A stretch of 64,000 nucleotides of DNA from JBFXAF01 sp050184585 (GTDB lineage: Bacteria; Pseudomonadota; Alphaproteobacteria; Rhizobiales; Rhizobiaceae): assembly GCA_050184585.1 (NCBI GenBank), contig JBFXAF010000001.1, positions 372,001-436,000 of the forward strand. Reading direction: 5' to 3'. The notes under the pieces are model-generated. The model ran no database searches and was not told the origin of the DNA. It saw only the letters and a program-made list of their open reading frames with translations. Both the position numbers and the translations under genes were made by a program. The first letter of the stretch is position 1, and each line of letters opens with the position of its first letter. This document shows, piece after piece, positions 23,847 through 33,063 of this stretch.

Positions 23847-26800
23847 CTATGCTACCTTCCGCTCGCCGATGCGCTCAACGGGCCAGCGTTCGAGCAGCTT
23901 GGCAAGCACGACCGGCCCGCCCGCGTCGACCGGCACGAACATGCGCAGCTTCCACGAGATAATCTCGTGAAACAGGCCATAGGCCGTGAGCCGCTCGCGC
24001 ATGGTGTCGGTGAAGCCGGAGAGTTCGATACGGTTCGCGCCCATGACGCGAGCGCGCCGAAGCTGAAGGCCCTCGGCGAGATCGAGGATCGTGCGGCCCT
24101 CCATGAGCGCCATGAAGACGTCGTCGGGCGCCAGCGCGGTCGTGCCGGTCGTGGTCGCATTGGCGGCCCAGGCCGGAGAGACCCGGCGGCCGATGATGCG
24201 CTCGCCGTCATCGGTCTGGAGGCGATACACCCGCGTCGATTCATTCGGCAGGCGCTTCCAGATCGGCAAGAGCAGGCCGGTGACGACGTGGATCGTGCTG
24301 TCGGCAAACTCCGGCACCTCCACGATCTCGGCGTTCCAGGCGGCGGCGAACGCATCTTGATCGGCTTCGAGCCAGTGGGTTTCGGCCATGGTCTTGAGGG
24401 GAATGTTATGCCCCTCCATTGGGCGCAGCAGACGAACACGGCGCTCGATCTCGCCATCGTCGAGCATGATGCTGGTGGTCGGCACCTGCACGGCGGCGCG
24501 GCCGGAACGCTCGTTGACGAGGAGCTTCGCACGCCGGTCATCGAGATGGCCGAGCGCCGCCGCCAGCGTCAGCGGATGATTGCGCTGGCGCTGCGTGATG
24601 GTCAGCAGCCGTGTTTCCGCGCCGGTGCCCGGATGGACATAGATGGTCTTTCGGTCGGTGACGATGAACCGCTCGGCGGTCAGCGTCTCCAGCCCGGCGT
24701 CATAGGTGCCGCTGGCGATGGCGCCCTCGATGCGCGCCGTCAGAAGCTGCTCGAAGGCGGTGAAGAGGACGCCCTGAAGCTCGATGGTGAGCGCCAGAAG
24801 CCGATTGAGGAAGGTGGTGATCGGCGGCAGCTCGTCCTTGATGCCCGTCGAATCCATCAGCTTCAGGCCGGTGGCGGACTCGAAGCGGTCGAGCGAGCAG
24901 CCTTCGACCTTGCCGCGCACCAACAGCATGTAGAGCTGGCGCAGCGCATCGCGCGCATAGGGGCTTTCCAGATTGTCCTCGGGGCGGAAGAGACCTTGCC
25001 CGCCGGTCTGGCGCTGGCCGCGCGTGATCGCGCCGAGCGTGTCGAGGCGGCGGGCGATCGTCGACAGGAAACGCTTTTCCGCTTTGACGTTCGTGGCGAT
25101 TGGGCGGAACAGGGGAGGCTGCGCCTGGTTCGTGCGGTGCGTGCGGCCGAGGCCCTGAATGGCGGCGTCGGCCTTCCAGCCGGGTTCGAGCAGGTAGTGG
25201 ACGCGCAGGCGCGTGTTCCGCGCCGAGAGTTCCGCATGGTAGCTGCGCCCGGTCCCACCGGCGTCGCTGAACACGAGGATGCGCTTGGCGTCGTCCATGA
25301 ACGCCTGCGTCTCGGCGAGATTGGCGGAGGCGGTGCGGTTTTCGACCACGAGCCGCTGGCCCTTGCGAACGATCCGGCGCGAGCGGCCCGTCACCTCGGC
25401 CACCATGTCAGCGCCGAAGCGCTGGACGATCTGGTCGAGCGCGCCTGGAACGGCCGGCAGGCTCGCCAGCTTCTCGATCAGTTCGTTGCGGCGGGCGACG
25501 GCCTCGCGGCTCTCGACGGGCTGGCCGTCGCGCATGACCGGCCGGGACGAGACCTTGCCGTCGCTGTCGGTGAAGGGCTCGTAGAGCTGCACGGGAAAGC
25601 TGGTTTCGAGGTAGGACAGGACATATTCGCGCGGCGTGATGTCCGCCCGGATGTCGTTCCATTCCTCGGTCGGGATGTCGGCAAGACGCCGTTCCGTCAG
25701 CGCCTCGCCGGTCGAGACGATCTGGATCACGGCGGCATGGCCGGCTTCCAGATCGGCGGTGATCGACCGGATCAGGGTCGGCGTTTTCATGCTGGTGAGC
25801 AGATGGCCGAAGAACCGCTGCTTGGCGGACTCGAAGGCAGAGCGCGCGGCGGACTTCGCCTGCTTGTTCAGCGTGCCGGACGATCCGGTGATGTTGGCGG
25901 CCTCCATCGCCGCGTCGAGATTGTTATGAATGATGGCGAAAGCGCTGGCATAGGCGTCGTAGATACGGGTCTGCTCCGGCGTCAGCGCGTGCTCGACCAA
26001 CTCGTATTCCACGCCGTCGAAGGAGAGCGAGCGGGCGGTGTAGAGGCCGAGCGCGCGCAGGTCGCGCGCCAGCACCTCCATCGCCGCGACACCGCCGGCT
26101 TCGATCGCTTCGACAAATTCGGCCCTGGTCGAGAACGGGAAATCCTCGCCGCCCCAGAGGCCGAGACGCTGAGCATAAGCGAGATTGTGGACGGAGGTGG
26201 CGCCGGTCGCCGAGACGTAGGTGACGCGGGCGTTCGGGAGCGCGTGCTGGAGACGAAGCCCGGCGCGGCCCTGCTGCGAGGCGGCGACATCGCCACGTTC
26301 ACCCTTGCCACCAGCAGCATTTTGCATCGCGTGCGCCTCGTCGAAAATCACCGCTCCATCGAAATCGGAGCCCAACCATTCAACGATCTGCTTGACGCGC
26401 GATAGCTTCTCGCCGCGGTCGTCGGAGCGCAGCGTGGCATAGGTTGTAAATAGGACGCCTTCGGGCAGCGTGATCGGCCGCCCTTGCGGGAAGCGCGAGA
26501 GCGGCGTGACAAGCAGGCGCTCCATGCCGAGAGCCGACCAGTCTCGTTGCGCGTCCTCCAGCAGCTTGTCCGATTTGGAGATCCAGACCGCCTTGCGCCG
26601 GCCCTGGAGCCAGTTGTCGAGGATGATCGCGGCCGACTGGCGGCCTTTGCCGACGCCGGTGCCGTCGCCGATGAAGAAGCCGCGCCGGAAGCGGACGGCC
26701 TTCTCGGCATCGTCACGCGCGGCCGAGACGAGATCGAAGGTCTCGTCCACGGTCCAGACGCCGGCGAGATAGTCCGAATGGGCTTCGCCCGCATAGACCA

Positions 26801-28190
26801 GCGTTTCGAGCTGGGCGTCGGACAGAAGCTCGCGGATGTTCGCGGGCAGATGCGGGCGGTAGCTGGGCTTTGGCGGTGCGACGGACGCCATTGCCGCCGA
26901 CTGCACCAGCTTCGTCGGATGGGCCTGGGACCCGGAAATACGGATCGCCTGCAATCCGTATTCTTCATAGATGGCATCGGAGATGCGGCCATCGTCGTCG
27001 GCCGCGGTTTCGGTCTCTACCAGCGCGTCGATAATCTCATAGGCGAGCGCCACTCCTTCAGGCTCGGTGGCGACGGCGGCGGGCGCGGTCCTGGCGACTC
27101 GGTTGAGATAGCCGCGCACGCTGCGCGCGGCTGCCGGCGCAGCGGCCGGAACGACGACGGACGGATCGACCGGAAGGCGCGGCGGAAGGTGTGCGCCGAT
27201 CCAGTCCATGAGCGTCGCGGCGTCCGGCGCGGTGCCCGGCGAGACCGGGAAGACCGTGGGATCATCGGCGGGCAGCTTGTCGATGACGGTGAGCCGCGTG
27301 GCGAAGGTCGTGCCATGCTTGGCATAGACCGCGCCGTCGATGCCGGCGGAGAACACGACGCGGCCGCGCTCCTGCAGGCGGGTGAAGGCGGAAGCCCACG
27401 CCAGGGCTTCCGGGCCGAAGTTCGCGCCGGTGATCGTGACGAGACGCCCGCCGGGCGCCAGGCGCGCCAGCGCCGAGGCGACATGGCGGAACGCGGCGTC
27501 GGCCACGCGGCCCTCGACATGGACCATGGCCGAGAACGGCGGGTTCATCAGCACGACGGACGGCACAGCAGCCGTATCGAGATGATCGTCGATCTGGGCC
27601 GCGTCGAAGCGGGTGATGGGAATGGCCGGAAAGAGGGAGGACAGGAGCGCGGCGCGCGTGTCGGCCAGCTCGTTCAGCACGAGCGAGCCGCCGGCGATCT
27701 CCGCGAGAATCGCCAGCAGGCCGGTTCCGGCCGAGGGTTCGAGCACGCGGTCGACGGGCGTGATCGCGGCCGCGGTCGCGGCGACCAGGCCGAGCGGGAT
27801 CGGCGTCGAGAATTGCTGGAGCGCCTGGCTCTCCTGCGAGCGGCGGGTATGGGTCGGCAGGAGCCCGACGATCTTGCCGAGCAGCGGGAGTGCCGCGATC
27901 GGAGAACCGGCTTTACGGAAAAGCGCCTTTCCGTATTTGCGCAGGAACAGGACGGTGGCGACCTCGCACGCCTCATAGGCGGTTTTCCAGTCCCAGAGGC
28001 CAGTGGCGTCGGTACCGCCGAAGGCCGTTTCCATCGCGCCGCGGAGTGTGGCGGCATCGACGCGCGCGCCGCGTTCGAGATGCGGCAGGATCAGCAGGGC
28101 GGCCGCATGGACGGCGGCGGCAGCGGTATCGCCGGGTGCTGCGAGCGGCGTCGCCGGCAGCGTATCGGCAGGGGGAAGCAGAGCGTTCAT
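23847..28190 (-). CDS. Fused DNA methyltransferase / strawberry-notch helicase
   Basis: A very large protein of 1447 residues. Residues about 120-300 form a class I SAM-dependent methyltransferase with EPSAGTG (151-157) and the amino-methyltransferase motif NPPF (216-219). Residues about 450-1400 are a strawberry-notch-type superfamily 2 helicase with Walker A GDGTGVGKG (508-516), a DEAH box (617-620) and a VSATGAT motif near 665; the helicase C half includes GLGRTHRTNQAQ. The family is found on many alphaproteobacterial ICEs and plasmids, and roles in protecting or remodelling incoming DNA have been suggested without proof. The gene has its own repeated hairpin leader. Confidence 0.9.
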   Translation of the reverse strand: MNALLPPADTLPATPLAAPGDTAAAAVHAAALLILPHLERGARVDAATLRGAMETAFGGTDATGLWDWKTAYEACEVATVLFLRKYGKALFRKAGSPIAALPLLGKIVGLLPTHTRRSQESQALQQFSTPIPLGLVAATAAAITPVDRVLEPSAGTGLLAILAEIAGGSLVLNELADTRAALLSSLFPAIPITRFDAAQIDDHLDTAAVPSVVLMNPPFSAMVHVEGRVADAAFRHVASALARLAPGGRLVTITGANFGPEALAWASAFTRLQERGRVVFSAGIDGAVYAKHGTTFATRLTVIDKLPADDPTVFPVSPGTAPDAATLMDWIGAHLPPRLPVDPSVVVPAAAPAAARSVRGYLNRVARTAPAAVATEPEGVALAYEIIDALVETETAADDDGRISDAIYEEYGLQAIRISGSQAHPTKLVQSAAMASVAPPKPSYRPHLPANIRELLSDAQLETLVYAGEAHSDYLAGVWTVDETFDLVSAARDDAEKAVRFRRGFFIGDGTGVGKGRQSAAIILDNWLQGRRKAVWISKSDKLLEDAQRDWSALGMERLLVTPLSRFPQGRPITLPEGVLFTTYATLRSDDRGEKLSRVKQIVEWLGSDFDGAVIFDEAHAMQNAAGGKGERGDVAASQQGRAGLRLQHALPNARVTYVSATGATSVHNLAYAQRLGLWGGEDFPFSTRAEFVEAIEAGGVAAMEVLARDLRALGLYTARSLSFDGVEYELVEHALTPEQTRIYDAYASAFAIIHNNLDAAMEAANITGSSGTLNKQAKSAARSAFESAKQRFFGHLLTSMKTPTLIRSITADLEAGHAAVIQIVSTGEALTERRLADIPTEEWNDIRADITPREYVLSYLETSFPVQLYEPFTDSDGKVSSRPVMRDGQPVESREAVARRNELIEKLASLPAVPGALDQIVQRFGADMVAEVTGRSRRIVRKGQRLVVENRTASANLAETQAFMDDAKRILVFSDAGGTGRSYHAELSARNTRLRVHYLLEPGWKADAAIQGLGRTHRTNQAQPPLFRPIATNVKAEKRFLSTIARRLDTLGAITRGQRQTGGQGLFRPEDNLESPYARDALRQLYMLLVRGKVEGCSLDRFESATGLKLMDSTGIKDELPPITTFLNRLLALTIELQGVLFTAFEQLLTARIEGAIASGTYDAGLETLTAERFIVTDRKTIYVHPGTGAETRLLTITQRQRNHPLTLAAALGHLDDRRAKLLVNERSGRAAVQVPTTSIMLDDGEIERRVRLLRPMEGHNIPLKTMAETHWLEADQDAFAAAWNAEIVEVPEFADSTIHVVTGLLLPIWKRLPNESTRVYRLQTDDGERIIGRRVSPAWAANATTTGTTALAPDDVFMALMEGRTILDLAEGLQLRRARVMGANRIELSGFTDTMRERLTAYGLFHEIISWKLRMFVPVDAGGPVVLAKLLERWPVERIGERKVA

Positions 28191-28290
28191 CGGGAAGTCC
28201 TCGGGGGAGCGAAAAACGGGAAAGCCCGCCGGCGCTCTCTCTCGGACCGGACGGGCTCGAACCCGTCCCGGCCACTCTCTCCCTCTGATG
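28191..28290 (-). repeat. Repeated hairpin leader, copy E (before methyltransferase/helicase gene)
   Basis: This copy reads CAGAGGGAGAGA-like purines, then a GACGGG/CCCGTC hairpin (28250-28255 and 28262-28267) with a TTCGAG loop, then a GAGAGAGCGCC segment and a GCGGGC-TTTC-CCGT hairpin before the start codon. It is nearly identical to copy D at 28772-28866. See the findings for the family. Confidence 0.8.
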
Positions 28291-28309
28291 CCGTGGCGAT
28301 AGCCGCATG

Positions 28310-28341
28310 AAAAAGGCGCCCGGCCGTTCGGCGGGGCGCCT
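28310..28341 (-). terminator. Rho-independent terminator after ardB/klcA
   Basis: On the minus strand AGGCGCCC and GGGCGCCT form an 8-bp stem with a 12-base loop, followed by TTTTT and then CATG. It lies eight bases after the ArdB stop codon and separates that gene from copy E of the repeated leader. Confidence 0.9.
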
Positions 28342-28348
28342 GTTGAAA

Positions 28349-28771
28349 TCAGTCGATGGCGCTGTAGATCGCCGACGCCTCGGGATGGCCGTCGAGATAG
28401 CGATGAAGCCGCTCGTAGCCGTTAGCGAGGAAATCGGACTCGAACCGGAACGACAGGTGCGAGAAGGCGAACAGCGTGGCGATGATCCCCGCCGCTTCCG
28501 CTGATACCTCGCCGCGATATTCCGTGATGTCGCTCTCGATGCGGAAACGCGGCTTCGAGGTCGGCGCGAGGAACAGGGGTTGCTTGCCGATCTCGTAGAA
28601 ATTCCAGAGGCCGCCGCCATAGTCGCGTGGGCTGAGGCGTTCCATGAGGGAATAGACCGAGTTCTCGGCGACGATCAGGAGCGGCAGGCCGAACAGGGTC
28701 GGCAGGAAGAGTTCGCGCCGATCTTCGGGAACGATGGTAGCGGCCGGCGATGCGAGCGTATCGGTGGACAT
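28349..28771 (-). CDS. klcA: ArdB/KlcA-family antirestriction protein
   Basis: A 140-residue protein with the ArdB/KlcA signature along its length: RRELFLPTLFG, AENSVYSLMERLSPRDYGGGLWNFYE, FLAPTSKP and SAEAAGIIATLFAFSHLSF. ArdB/KlcA proteins relieve type I restriction during establishment in a new host without mimicking DNA. The ATG at 28771 follows copy D of the repeated leader. A terminator follows the gene, so it is probably monocistronic. Confidence 0.9.
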   Translation of the reverse strand: MSTDTLASPAATIVPEDRRELFLPTLFGLPLLIVAENSVYSLMERLSPRDYGGGLWNFYEIGKQPLFLAPTSKPRFRIESDITEYRGEVSAEAAGIIATLFAFSHLSFRFESDFLANGYERLHRYLDGHPEASAIYSAID

Positions 28772-28866
28772 GGGATGCGTCTCCAGAGAGCAGATACGGG
28801 AAAGCCCGCCGGGCGCTCTCTCTGACCAGACGGGCTCGAACCCGTCCCGGCCAGTCTCTCCCTCTG
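28772..28866 (-). repeat. Repeated hairpin leader, copy D (before ardB/klcA)
   Basis: Same layout as copy E. It has a GACGGG/CCCGTC hairpin (28829-28834 and 28841-28846), an AGAGGGAGAGA purine start and the CGGGAAAGCCCG block. The stretch further upstream (CATGC, then GCCACGG) is also shared with copy E. Confidence 0.8.
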
Positions 28867-28887
28867 CATCCGTGGCGGCAGCCGGCA

Positions 28888-28923
28888 TGAAACAAACGCC
28901 CGACCATGGAAGCGAGGCGCTTG
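28888..28923 (-). terminator. Probable terminator after the 28930 gene
   Basis: On the minus strand CAAGCGCC pairs with GGCGTTTG (one G-U) around a long loop, followed by TTTC. It lies just after the stop of the upstream gene and before copy D of the leader. Confidence 0.6.
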
Positions 28924-28929
28924 TCGAGG

Positions 28930-29574
28930 TCAGCCAAACCGGCGTCCGGTTTCGGTGAAGGTGTATTGGTTGGCCGCGATCGTCTCGTCCACGGCCTCGT
29001 CCGAACTGAGATATTCGTATTCGCGTTCGAGCTGCCGGTAGAGCCAGCGGGCGAGATCGCGCAGCGCCTTGATCACGGCGTTCTCCGCATCTCCCGTCAT
29101 ATCCTGATACGTCGGGCTATCGCGCTCGACCGCGATCGCCATGCAATACTCATGGGAATAGTGGCCGCGATGACTGACATCGGCGCGGAGCTGGTAGAAG
29201 TTGCGGCGCTGGATCGCCAACAGATCATCGGCGATGGCGTGAAGGTGGCTGTCTTTCGGCGCATAACCGCGAATTTCGCGGGTGGCGTTTTTCCGAAAGG
29301 CGTAAAACGCCTGATAGCTCGCGCCATCGCCCTGCGACCAGAAGCCGGTGAAGGAAATCTGCGGCTCCTGCCGGGTGCCGCCGCCCATGAGGCGAACGGG
29401 GCGGGTTTTGAGGCAGATGCCGAGGATTTCCGCGATGCGCTGAAAATCCTCGAATACGGAATCAAACCAGTCGTAGTCGAAGCCGCCTTCTCGATACCAG
29501 GCGCGGGCATTGTCCTTGGCGGCGTCGGAAAGCTCCTCGAGCTGATAGACGGTCGTTTCGATGATCTCAGGCAT
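28930..29574 (-). CDS. Conserved ICE/phage protein, 'antitoxin of TA stability system' type
   Basis: A 214-residue protein starting MPEIIETTVYQLEELSDAAK and continuing with ARAWYREG, then DWFDSVFEDFQRIAEILG. Proteins with this opening are common on phages and ICEs and are often labelled antitoxin of a toxin-antitoxin stability system; I know of no functional proof. No toxin gene is evident beside it. The ATG at 29574 lies inside the end of the upstream gene (eight-base overlap), so the two are co-translated. Confidence 0.6.
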   Translation of the reverse strand: MPEIIETTVYQLEELSDAAKDNARAWYREGGFDYDWFDSVFEDFQRIAEILGICLKTRPVRLMGGGTRQEPQISFTGFWSQGDGASYQAFYAFRKNATREIRGYAPKDSHLHAIADDLLAIQRRNFYQLRADVSHRGHYSHEYCMAIAVERDSPTYQDMTGDAENAVIKALRDLARWLYRQLEREYEYLSSDEAVDETIAANQYTFTETGRRFG

Positions 29575-29983
29575 CGGGATCGCCTCCGCCGAGAATCTGG
29601 GCAAGCCAGCCGTCGGTATAGGTCCAGGCGATGGTCTCGCCGGTGGCGAGATCGAGGACATGCGCGCCGCCGCCGAAGCCGTCGAGACGTGGCCGCGAAC
29701 AGGTGTTGGCGTATTGAAAGCCCCAGCGGCCGGTCAGACCGAACGCGCTTGCGCAGCGCAGGACGAACCGGATGACATGCTCGGGATCGCCGGTGGTGTC
29801 ATCGCGCATCCAGAGCCGCGTGCCGCCATGCTCGGGCTCGATCGACACGAGGAAACCTTCCGAGGGCGGGTCTTCGGCCGCGTTTTCGGCGGCGAGCGTG
29901 TTGTAGAGATCGAGCGCGCGAGCGGCGTTGTCGGGGGTGCCGACGTCGAGCAAACAGGAAAAGTGGGTGAGATATTTGGCCAT
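29567..29983 (-). CDS. Hypothetical ICE protein
   Basis: A 138-residue acidic protein beginning MAKYLTHFSCLLDVGT and including EGFLVSIEPEHGGTRLWMRDD and a C-terminal GGAHVLDLATGE. I do not recognise a domain. It overlaps the next gene (28930-29574) and is preceded by a hairpin at 30005-30023. The conserved-looking core and overlap support a real gene. Confidence 0.6.
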   Translation of the reverse strand: MAKYLTHFSCLLDVGTPDNAARALDLYNTLAAENAAEDPPSEGFLVSIEPEHGGTRLWMRDDTTGDPEHVIRFVLRCASAFGLTGRWGFQYANTCSRPRLDGFGGGAHVLDLATGETIAWTYTDGWLAQILGGGDPDA

Positions 29984-30004
29984 GTCAGGCTCCTGAAACG
30001 ACGA

Positions 30005-30027
30005 AACCCGGCGCGAGGCCGGGTCGA
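30005..30027 (-). terminator. Hairpin between the 30051 and 29567 genes
   Basis: On the minus strand CCCGGC and GCCGGG pair around a short loop, followed by TTTC. It could terminate part of the transcription from the upstream gene. Confidence 0.5.
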
Positions 30028-30050
30028 ATGAAAGAAAGGGCGGCGGAAAA

Positions 30051-30605
30051 TCAGGCGGCCAGCGGCAATCGCAGAAGCTCGGCGGCGATCTCGCGCCAGA
30101 GCGCATCGACCAGCCGCGCCTCAAGCTGGCTGGCGCGGTAGCGGTAGTCGCGAGCCGGGCCGTGCTCGCCGCGACCAGCGGCGGCGAAGGCCGCGCCGCG
30201 CAGCTTGCTCGCCTCGGTCACGATCTGGCGGGCTTCGGCATCGGATGCGACGGGCTGCTGCCAGAGGATAATCCCGGCCCGGATTGTGCCGGCGAGAACC
30301 AGACCCTGATCGCTGTCCTGAATGACCATCATGCGTGGGCGGAAGCGCAGCATGTCGTCGGTCCCGACGCGGATGTCGCCGCGGGCGAGCCGGCCGCTGG
30401 CGACGGACATGGCCTCTTCGGGGGACGGGCATTCGCCGATGGCGACGATCTGATCGAACCCATAGGCTTCCATGCCGTCGTAGCTGGCGGTGCCTATGCA
30501 GGAGATCCGCAGTGGGAATTTCTGCGCGCGCTGCAGGGCCGGCAGGACATGATGCGCGAGAATGGCGCCGATCGTGGCGACGTGGGATTGGCGAGCGAGG
30601 GTCAT
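30051..30605 (-). CDS. Hypothetical ICE protein with repeated leader
   Basis: A 184-residue protein. It opens MTLARQSHVATIGAILAHHV, includes TASYDGMEAYGFDQIVAIGE, and ends in an Arg/Glu-rich helix. No family was recognised. Copy C of the repeated hairpin leader precedes its ATG, as for the ParB-like and ArdC genes, which argues that it belongs to the same regulated set. Confidence 0.6.
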   Translation of the reverse strand: MTLARQSHVATIGAILAHHVLPALQRAQKFPLRISCIGTASYDGMEAYGFDQIVAIGECPSPEEAMSVASGRLARGDIRVGTDDMLRFRPRMMVIQDSDQGLVLAGTIRAGIILWQQPVASDAEARQIVTEASKLRGAAFAAAGRGEHGPARDYRYRASQLEARLVDALWREIAAELLRLPLAA

Positions 30606-30700
30606 GGGATCAACTCCGCGACGGGCGGCGGAAGCCTCTCCTCCACCTCGTAACCCGTCACGGCCAGGCCGACCGGCCTCTGCCTCTCTTCACTCTCGGA
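30606..30700 (-). repeat. Repeated hairpin leader, copy C
   Basis: A GAGAGTGAAGAGAGG start, GACGGG/CCCGTC arms (30620-30625 and 30654-30659, coding strand GACGGG first) and GAGAGGCTTCCG between the arms. It is closest to copies A and B. Confidence 0.75.
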
Positions 30701-30719
30701 AAGCGGCCGTGGCCCGCAT

Positions 30720-30752
30720 AAAAAATGCGCCCCACCGGATGATGGGGCGCAT
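30720..30752 (-). terminator. Strong terminator of the ParB-like gene
   Basis: On the minus strand ATGCGCCCC and GGGGCGCAT form a perfect 9-bp stem with a 10-base loop, followed by TTTTT and ATGC. It lies just after the stop codon at 30760. Confidence 0.93.
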
Positions 30753-30759
30753 GTTTCGA

Positions 30760-32931
30760 TCATTCGGCCGCGACGAGAACGACTTGCTCGTCTTCGGTCT
30801 CGGTGGCTTCGCCGTCGTCGCCATCACCTGCCAGGAAGTCCGGCAGGGCCTCGCCGTCACCGGCATCGCCAGCGTCACCGGCGTCACCGTCGAGTTCGAC
30901 CAGGCGCAGCGGCTCGGGCAGCCAGCCGGTTTCGGCCAGCAGGCGCTCGGCCTCCTTCGCCATGTCGCCCTTCTTCAGATGGCTGATGAGCTGGGCGGCG
31001 CGCTCGCCCGCACCTTCGCGAACGGCTTCGAGGATGCGGGGCTTGGTGACGCGGCCGAGATAGTTATCGACCGTGGGCTTCCAGCCGCCGTCCACCACCA
31101 TGTCGAAGCCGGTCGCGCGGGCGATGCGATCGGCACCGGACAGGCGACGATCAAGACCGAACTGCGAGACGCCGGAACCGCTGTGCGGATTGGGCCGCTC
31201 GTAGAGGGCGTTGACGCCGTAGCTGACGCAATGGGCGAGCAGCGCCATGCGGCTCGTATCGTCGAGTGCGGCGATCCAGTCCCAGAGCGCGCCTTCGTCC
31301 GAGGGAACGTCGGCCTTCCAGGCGGCGAAGCGCTCGTCGATGGCCTTGGCCGAGGGCGTGTCGCTGAGGTCGCCGCCCTGCACGCCGAAACGCTGCTGGC
31401 GCACGCTGATCTCGATGCAGCCGGTCGGCGCCGAGTAGTGATAACGCTCCATCACCATGCGGTGCAGGAGCGCCGTCATCGCGACGTGCGGGTTGTTGGC
31501 GAGCGCATCGTGGAGCGCCAGCGTGCGATGGGCGGTGAGTTCGATCACCAGCCGTTCGGGAAGCGGCTTGATCGCATCATCCTCGTCGTCCTCCGCATCG
31601 ACCGGCTCGCCGCCGATGGTGATGACGGCGCGCTGGACGCTGGCCTGGGCCGCGACCGCGCCGCCTTCGGCGTCACGCTCGCCATCGCCGGCATCATCCT
31701 CGCCGTCGACCATGACGGGCGCCTCGTCCTCGGGGCGGACATAGCCGCGAACGACAACGAGCTGGCCGGCCCGGTCGATGCTGATGAAGACGCCCGCGCG
31801 GGCGATCTCGTCGGCGTCATAGATCGCCGGGCGGTTCTCGAAGGCGCTCAGCGCGGCCTCGATCTCGCCGAGGCGCGCATCGATGTCGTCGGGCAGCTCG
31901 TCGTAGTCGGCGTGTTCCGCCTCGAGCCGTTCATATTCCTCGCGCAGCGCCTCGCGGGCAGCGCGTTCCTCGTCGGTCAGATCGGGGAACGTGGCGTTGA
32001 GGACGCGAAGGCCGCGATCGTGGCCGTAGGGCAGATCGGTATCGACCTCGATCCACTTCCAGCCCTCGGCCGCGACCTCCTCGGCGATGCCCTTGAGCTT
32101 GTCGGAGACCAGTCGGTCGAGCAGCTCGGGGTTTTCGAGCCAGCCTTCGTCCTCGTCGGAGAACAGATCGCGCAGCATCACGCCGCCGGCCTGTTCATAG
32201 GCTTCGACGCCGACGAACTGCGCGCGCTTGTCGTCGGTCGGAACCGTCGTCTCGGTCAGGAGATCGCGAATATACCAGGGCTGGCGATTGTGCGAACGCT
32301 GGATCACCTCCCAGACCTGCTCCTGACGGGCATGATCGGGATTGACAGTGAACGCCTCCAGCATCGCCAGCGTCATCTCGGTGCGCGCATAGGCGTCCAT
32401 GAGGGGCTGCGCGACGCGGGCAAGGCGCAGACGCTGGGCGATGTAGCGCGGCGTGGTGCGATAGGCGTCGGCGACTTCCTCTTTCGACATGCCGCCATCG
32501 ACCATGCGCTTGAACGCCTTGAACTGGTCGAGCGGATGCAGCGCCAGCCGGATGACATTCTCGGCATAGGAATCGTCCACCGCCGAGGTCTTGGCGTTGG
32601 CCTTCTTGACCAGGCAGGGAATGAGACCGTCTTCGGCGAAGCGGCCCACCGCGACCAGGCGGGCGATAGCGCGGTAGCGTCGGCCGCCGGCCGGGGTCTC
32701 GAAATCGCCGGTCTCGGCGCCGGCATCGTCGAGGACGGCGCGGACATTGAGGCCCATCACGAGGTCTTCGCGGCGGTCGATGTCCTGGGTCAGTTCGTCG
32801 AGGCCCTGTTCGACGTCGATCTCGCGGACATTGCTGTCCGACAGCCGGATGCGGTTGAACGGAATGTCGCGCGTGCGGGAAAACTCGATCATCGCGACGG
32901 CGGGGTTCTTCTTGCGGGCAGCTTTGGCCAT
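30760..32931 (-). CDS. ParB/RepB/Spo0J-family protein, long form
   Basis: A 723-residue protein. The N-terminal ParB/Sulfiredoxin-like domain contains NVREIDVEQGLDELTQDI and the ParB box PAGGRRYRAI (about residues 80-90). An HTH follows (MSKEEVADAYRTTPRYIAQRLRLARV, in two helices). The long C-terminal half is acidic. Long ParB-like proteins of this type occur on ICEs away from parA and may have roles other than segregation, such as DNA processing or regulation. Copy B of the leader precedes it and a strong terminator follows it. Confidence 0.85.
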   Translation of the reverse strand: MAKAARKKNPAVAMIEFSRTRDIPFNRIRLSDSNVREIDVEQGLDELTQDIDRREDLVMGLNVRAVLDDAGAETGDFETPAGGRRYRAIARLVAVGRFAEDGLIPCLVKKANAKTSAVDDSYAENVIRLALHPLDQFKAFKRMVDGGMSKEEVADAYRTTPRYIAQRLRLARVAQPLMDAYARTEMTLAMLEAFTVNPDHARQEQVWEVIQRSHNRQPWYIRDLLTETTVPTDDKRAQFVGVEAYEQAGGVMLRDLFSDEDEGWLENPELLDRLVSDKLKGIAEEVAAEGWKWIEVDTDLPYGHDRGLRVLNATFPDLTDEERAAREALREEYERLEAEHADYDELPDDIDARLGEIEAALSAFENRPAIYDADEIARAGVFISIDRAGQLVVVRGYVRPEDEAPVMVDGEDDAGDGERDAEGGAVAAQASVQRAVITIGGEPVDAEDDEDDAIKPLPERLVIELTAHRTLALHDALANNPHVAMTALLHRMVMERYHYSAPTGCIEISVRQQRFGVQGGDLSDTPSAKAIDERFAAWKADVPSDEGALWDWIAALDDTSRMALLAHCVSYGVNALYERPNPHSGSGVSQFGLDRRLSGADRIARATGFDMVVDGGWKPTVDNYLGRVTKPRILEAVREGAGERAAQLISHLKKGDMAKEAERLLAETGWLPEPLRLVELDGDAGDAGDAGDGEALPDFLAGDGDDGEATETEDEQVVLVAAE

Positions 32932-33014
32932 GGTCTTTACTCCACGACGGGCGTCGAGAGCCTCTCTCTCGAACCTAACCCGTCATGAAATCTCATCCCC
33001 TCTCTCCCTCTATC
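32932..33014 (-). repeat. Repeated hairpin leader, copy B (before ParB-like gene)
   Basis: It has an AGAGGGAGAGAGG start and GACGGG/CCCGTC arms at 32946-32951 and 32979-32984. In this copy an additional inner stem, TCGAGAG/CTCTCGA, lies between the arms. Confidence 0.75.
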
Positions 33015-33063
33015 GGCGGTGCGGCACGCGGGACGCCAACCGGGAGAGCGCCGTGGCTGCGCC

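Noticed and set aside
21540..26405. 1621-codon open frame on the plus strand
   Set aside because: It is antisense to the DUF2493, Toprim and helicase genes, all of which have recognisable motifs; the plus-strand product has none. Long antisense frames are expected at this GC content.
28250..28846. GGGTTCGA-type hairpins resembling a tRNA T-arm
   Set aside because: The loop has six bases, there are no acceptor, D or anticodon arms, and the element recurs as a leader of protein genes; not a tRNA.
30562..32988. 808-codon plus-strand frame
   Set aside because: It lies opposite the ParB-like gene with its GGRRYRA box, leader and terminator. No domain is visible in the plus product.
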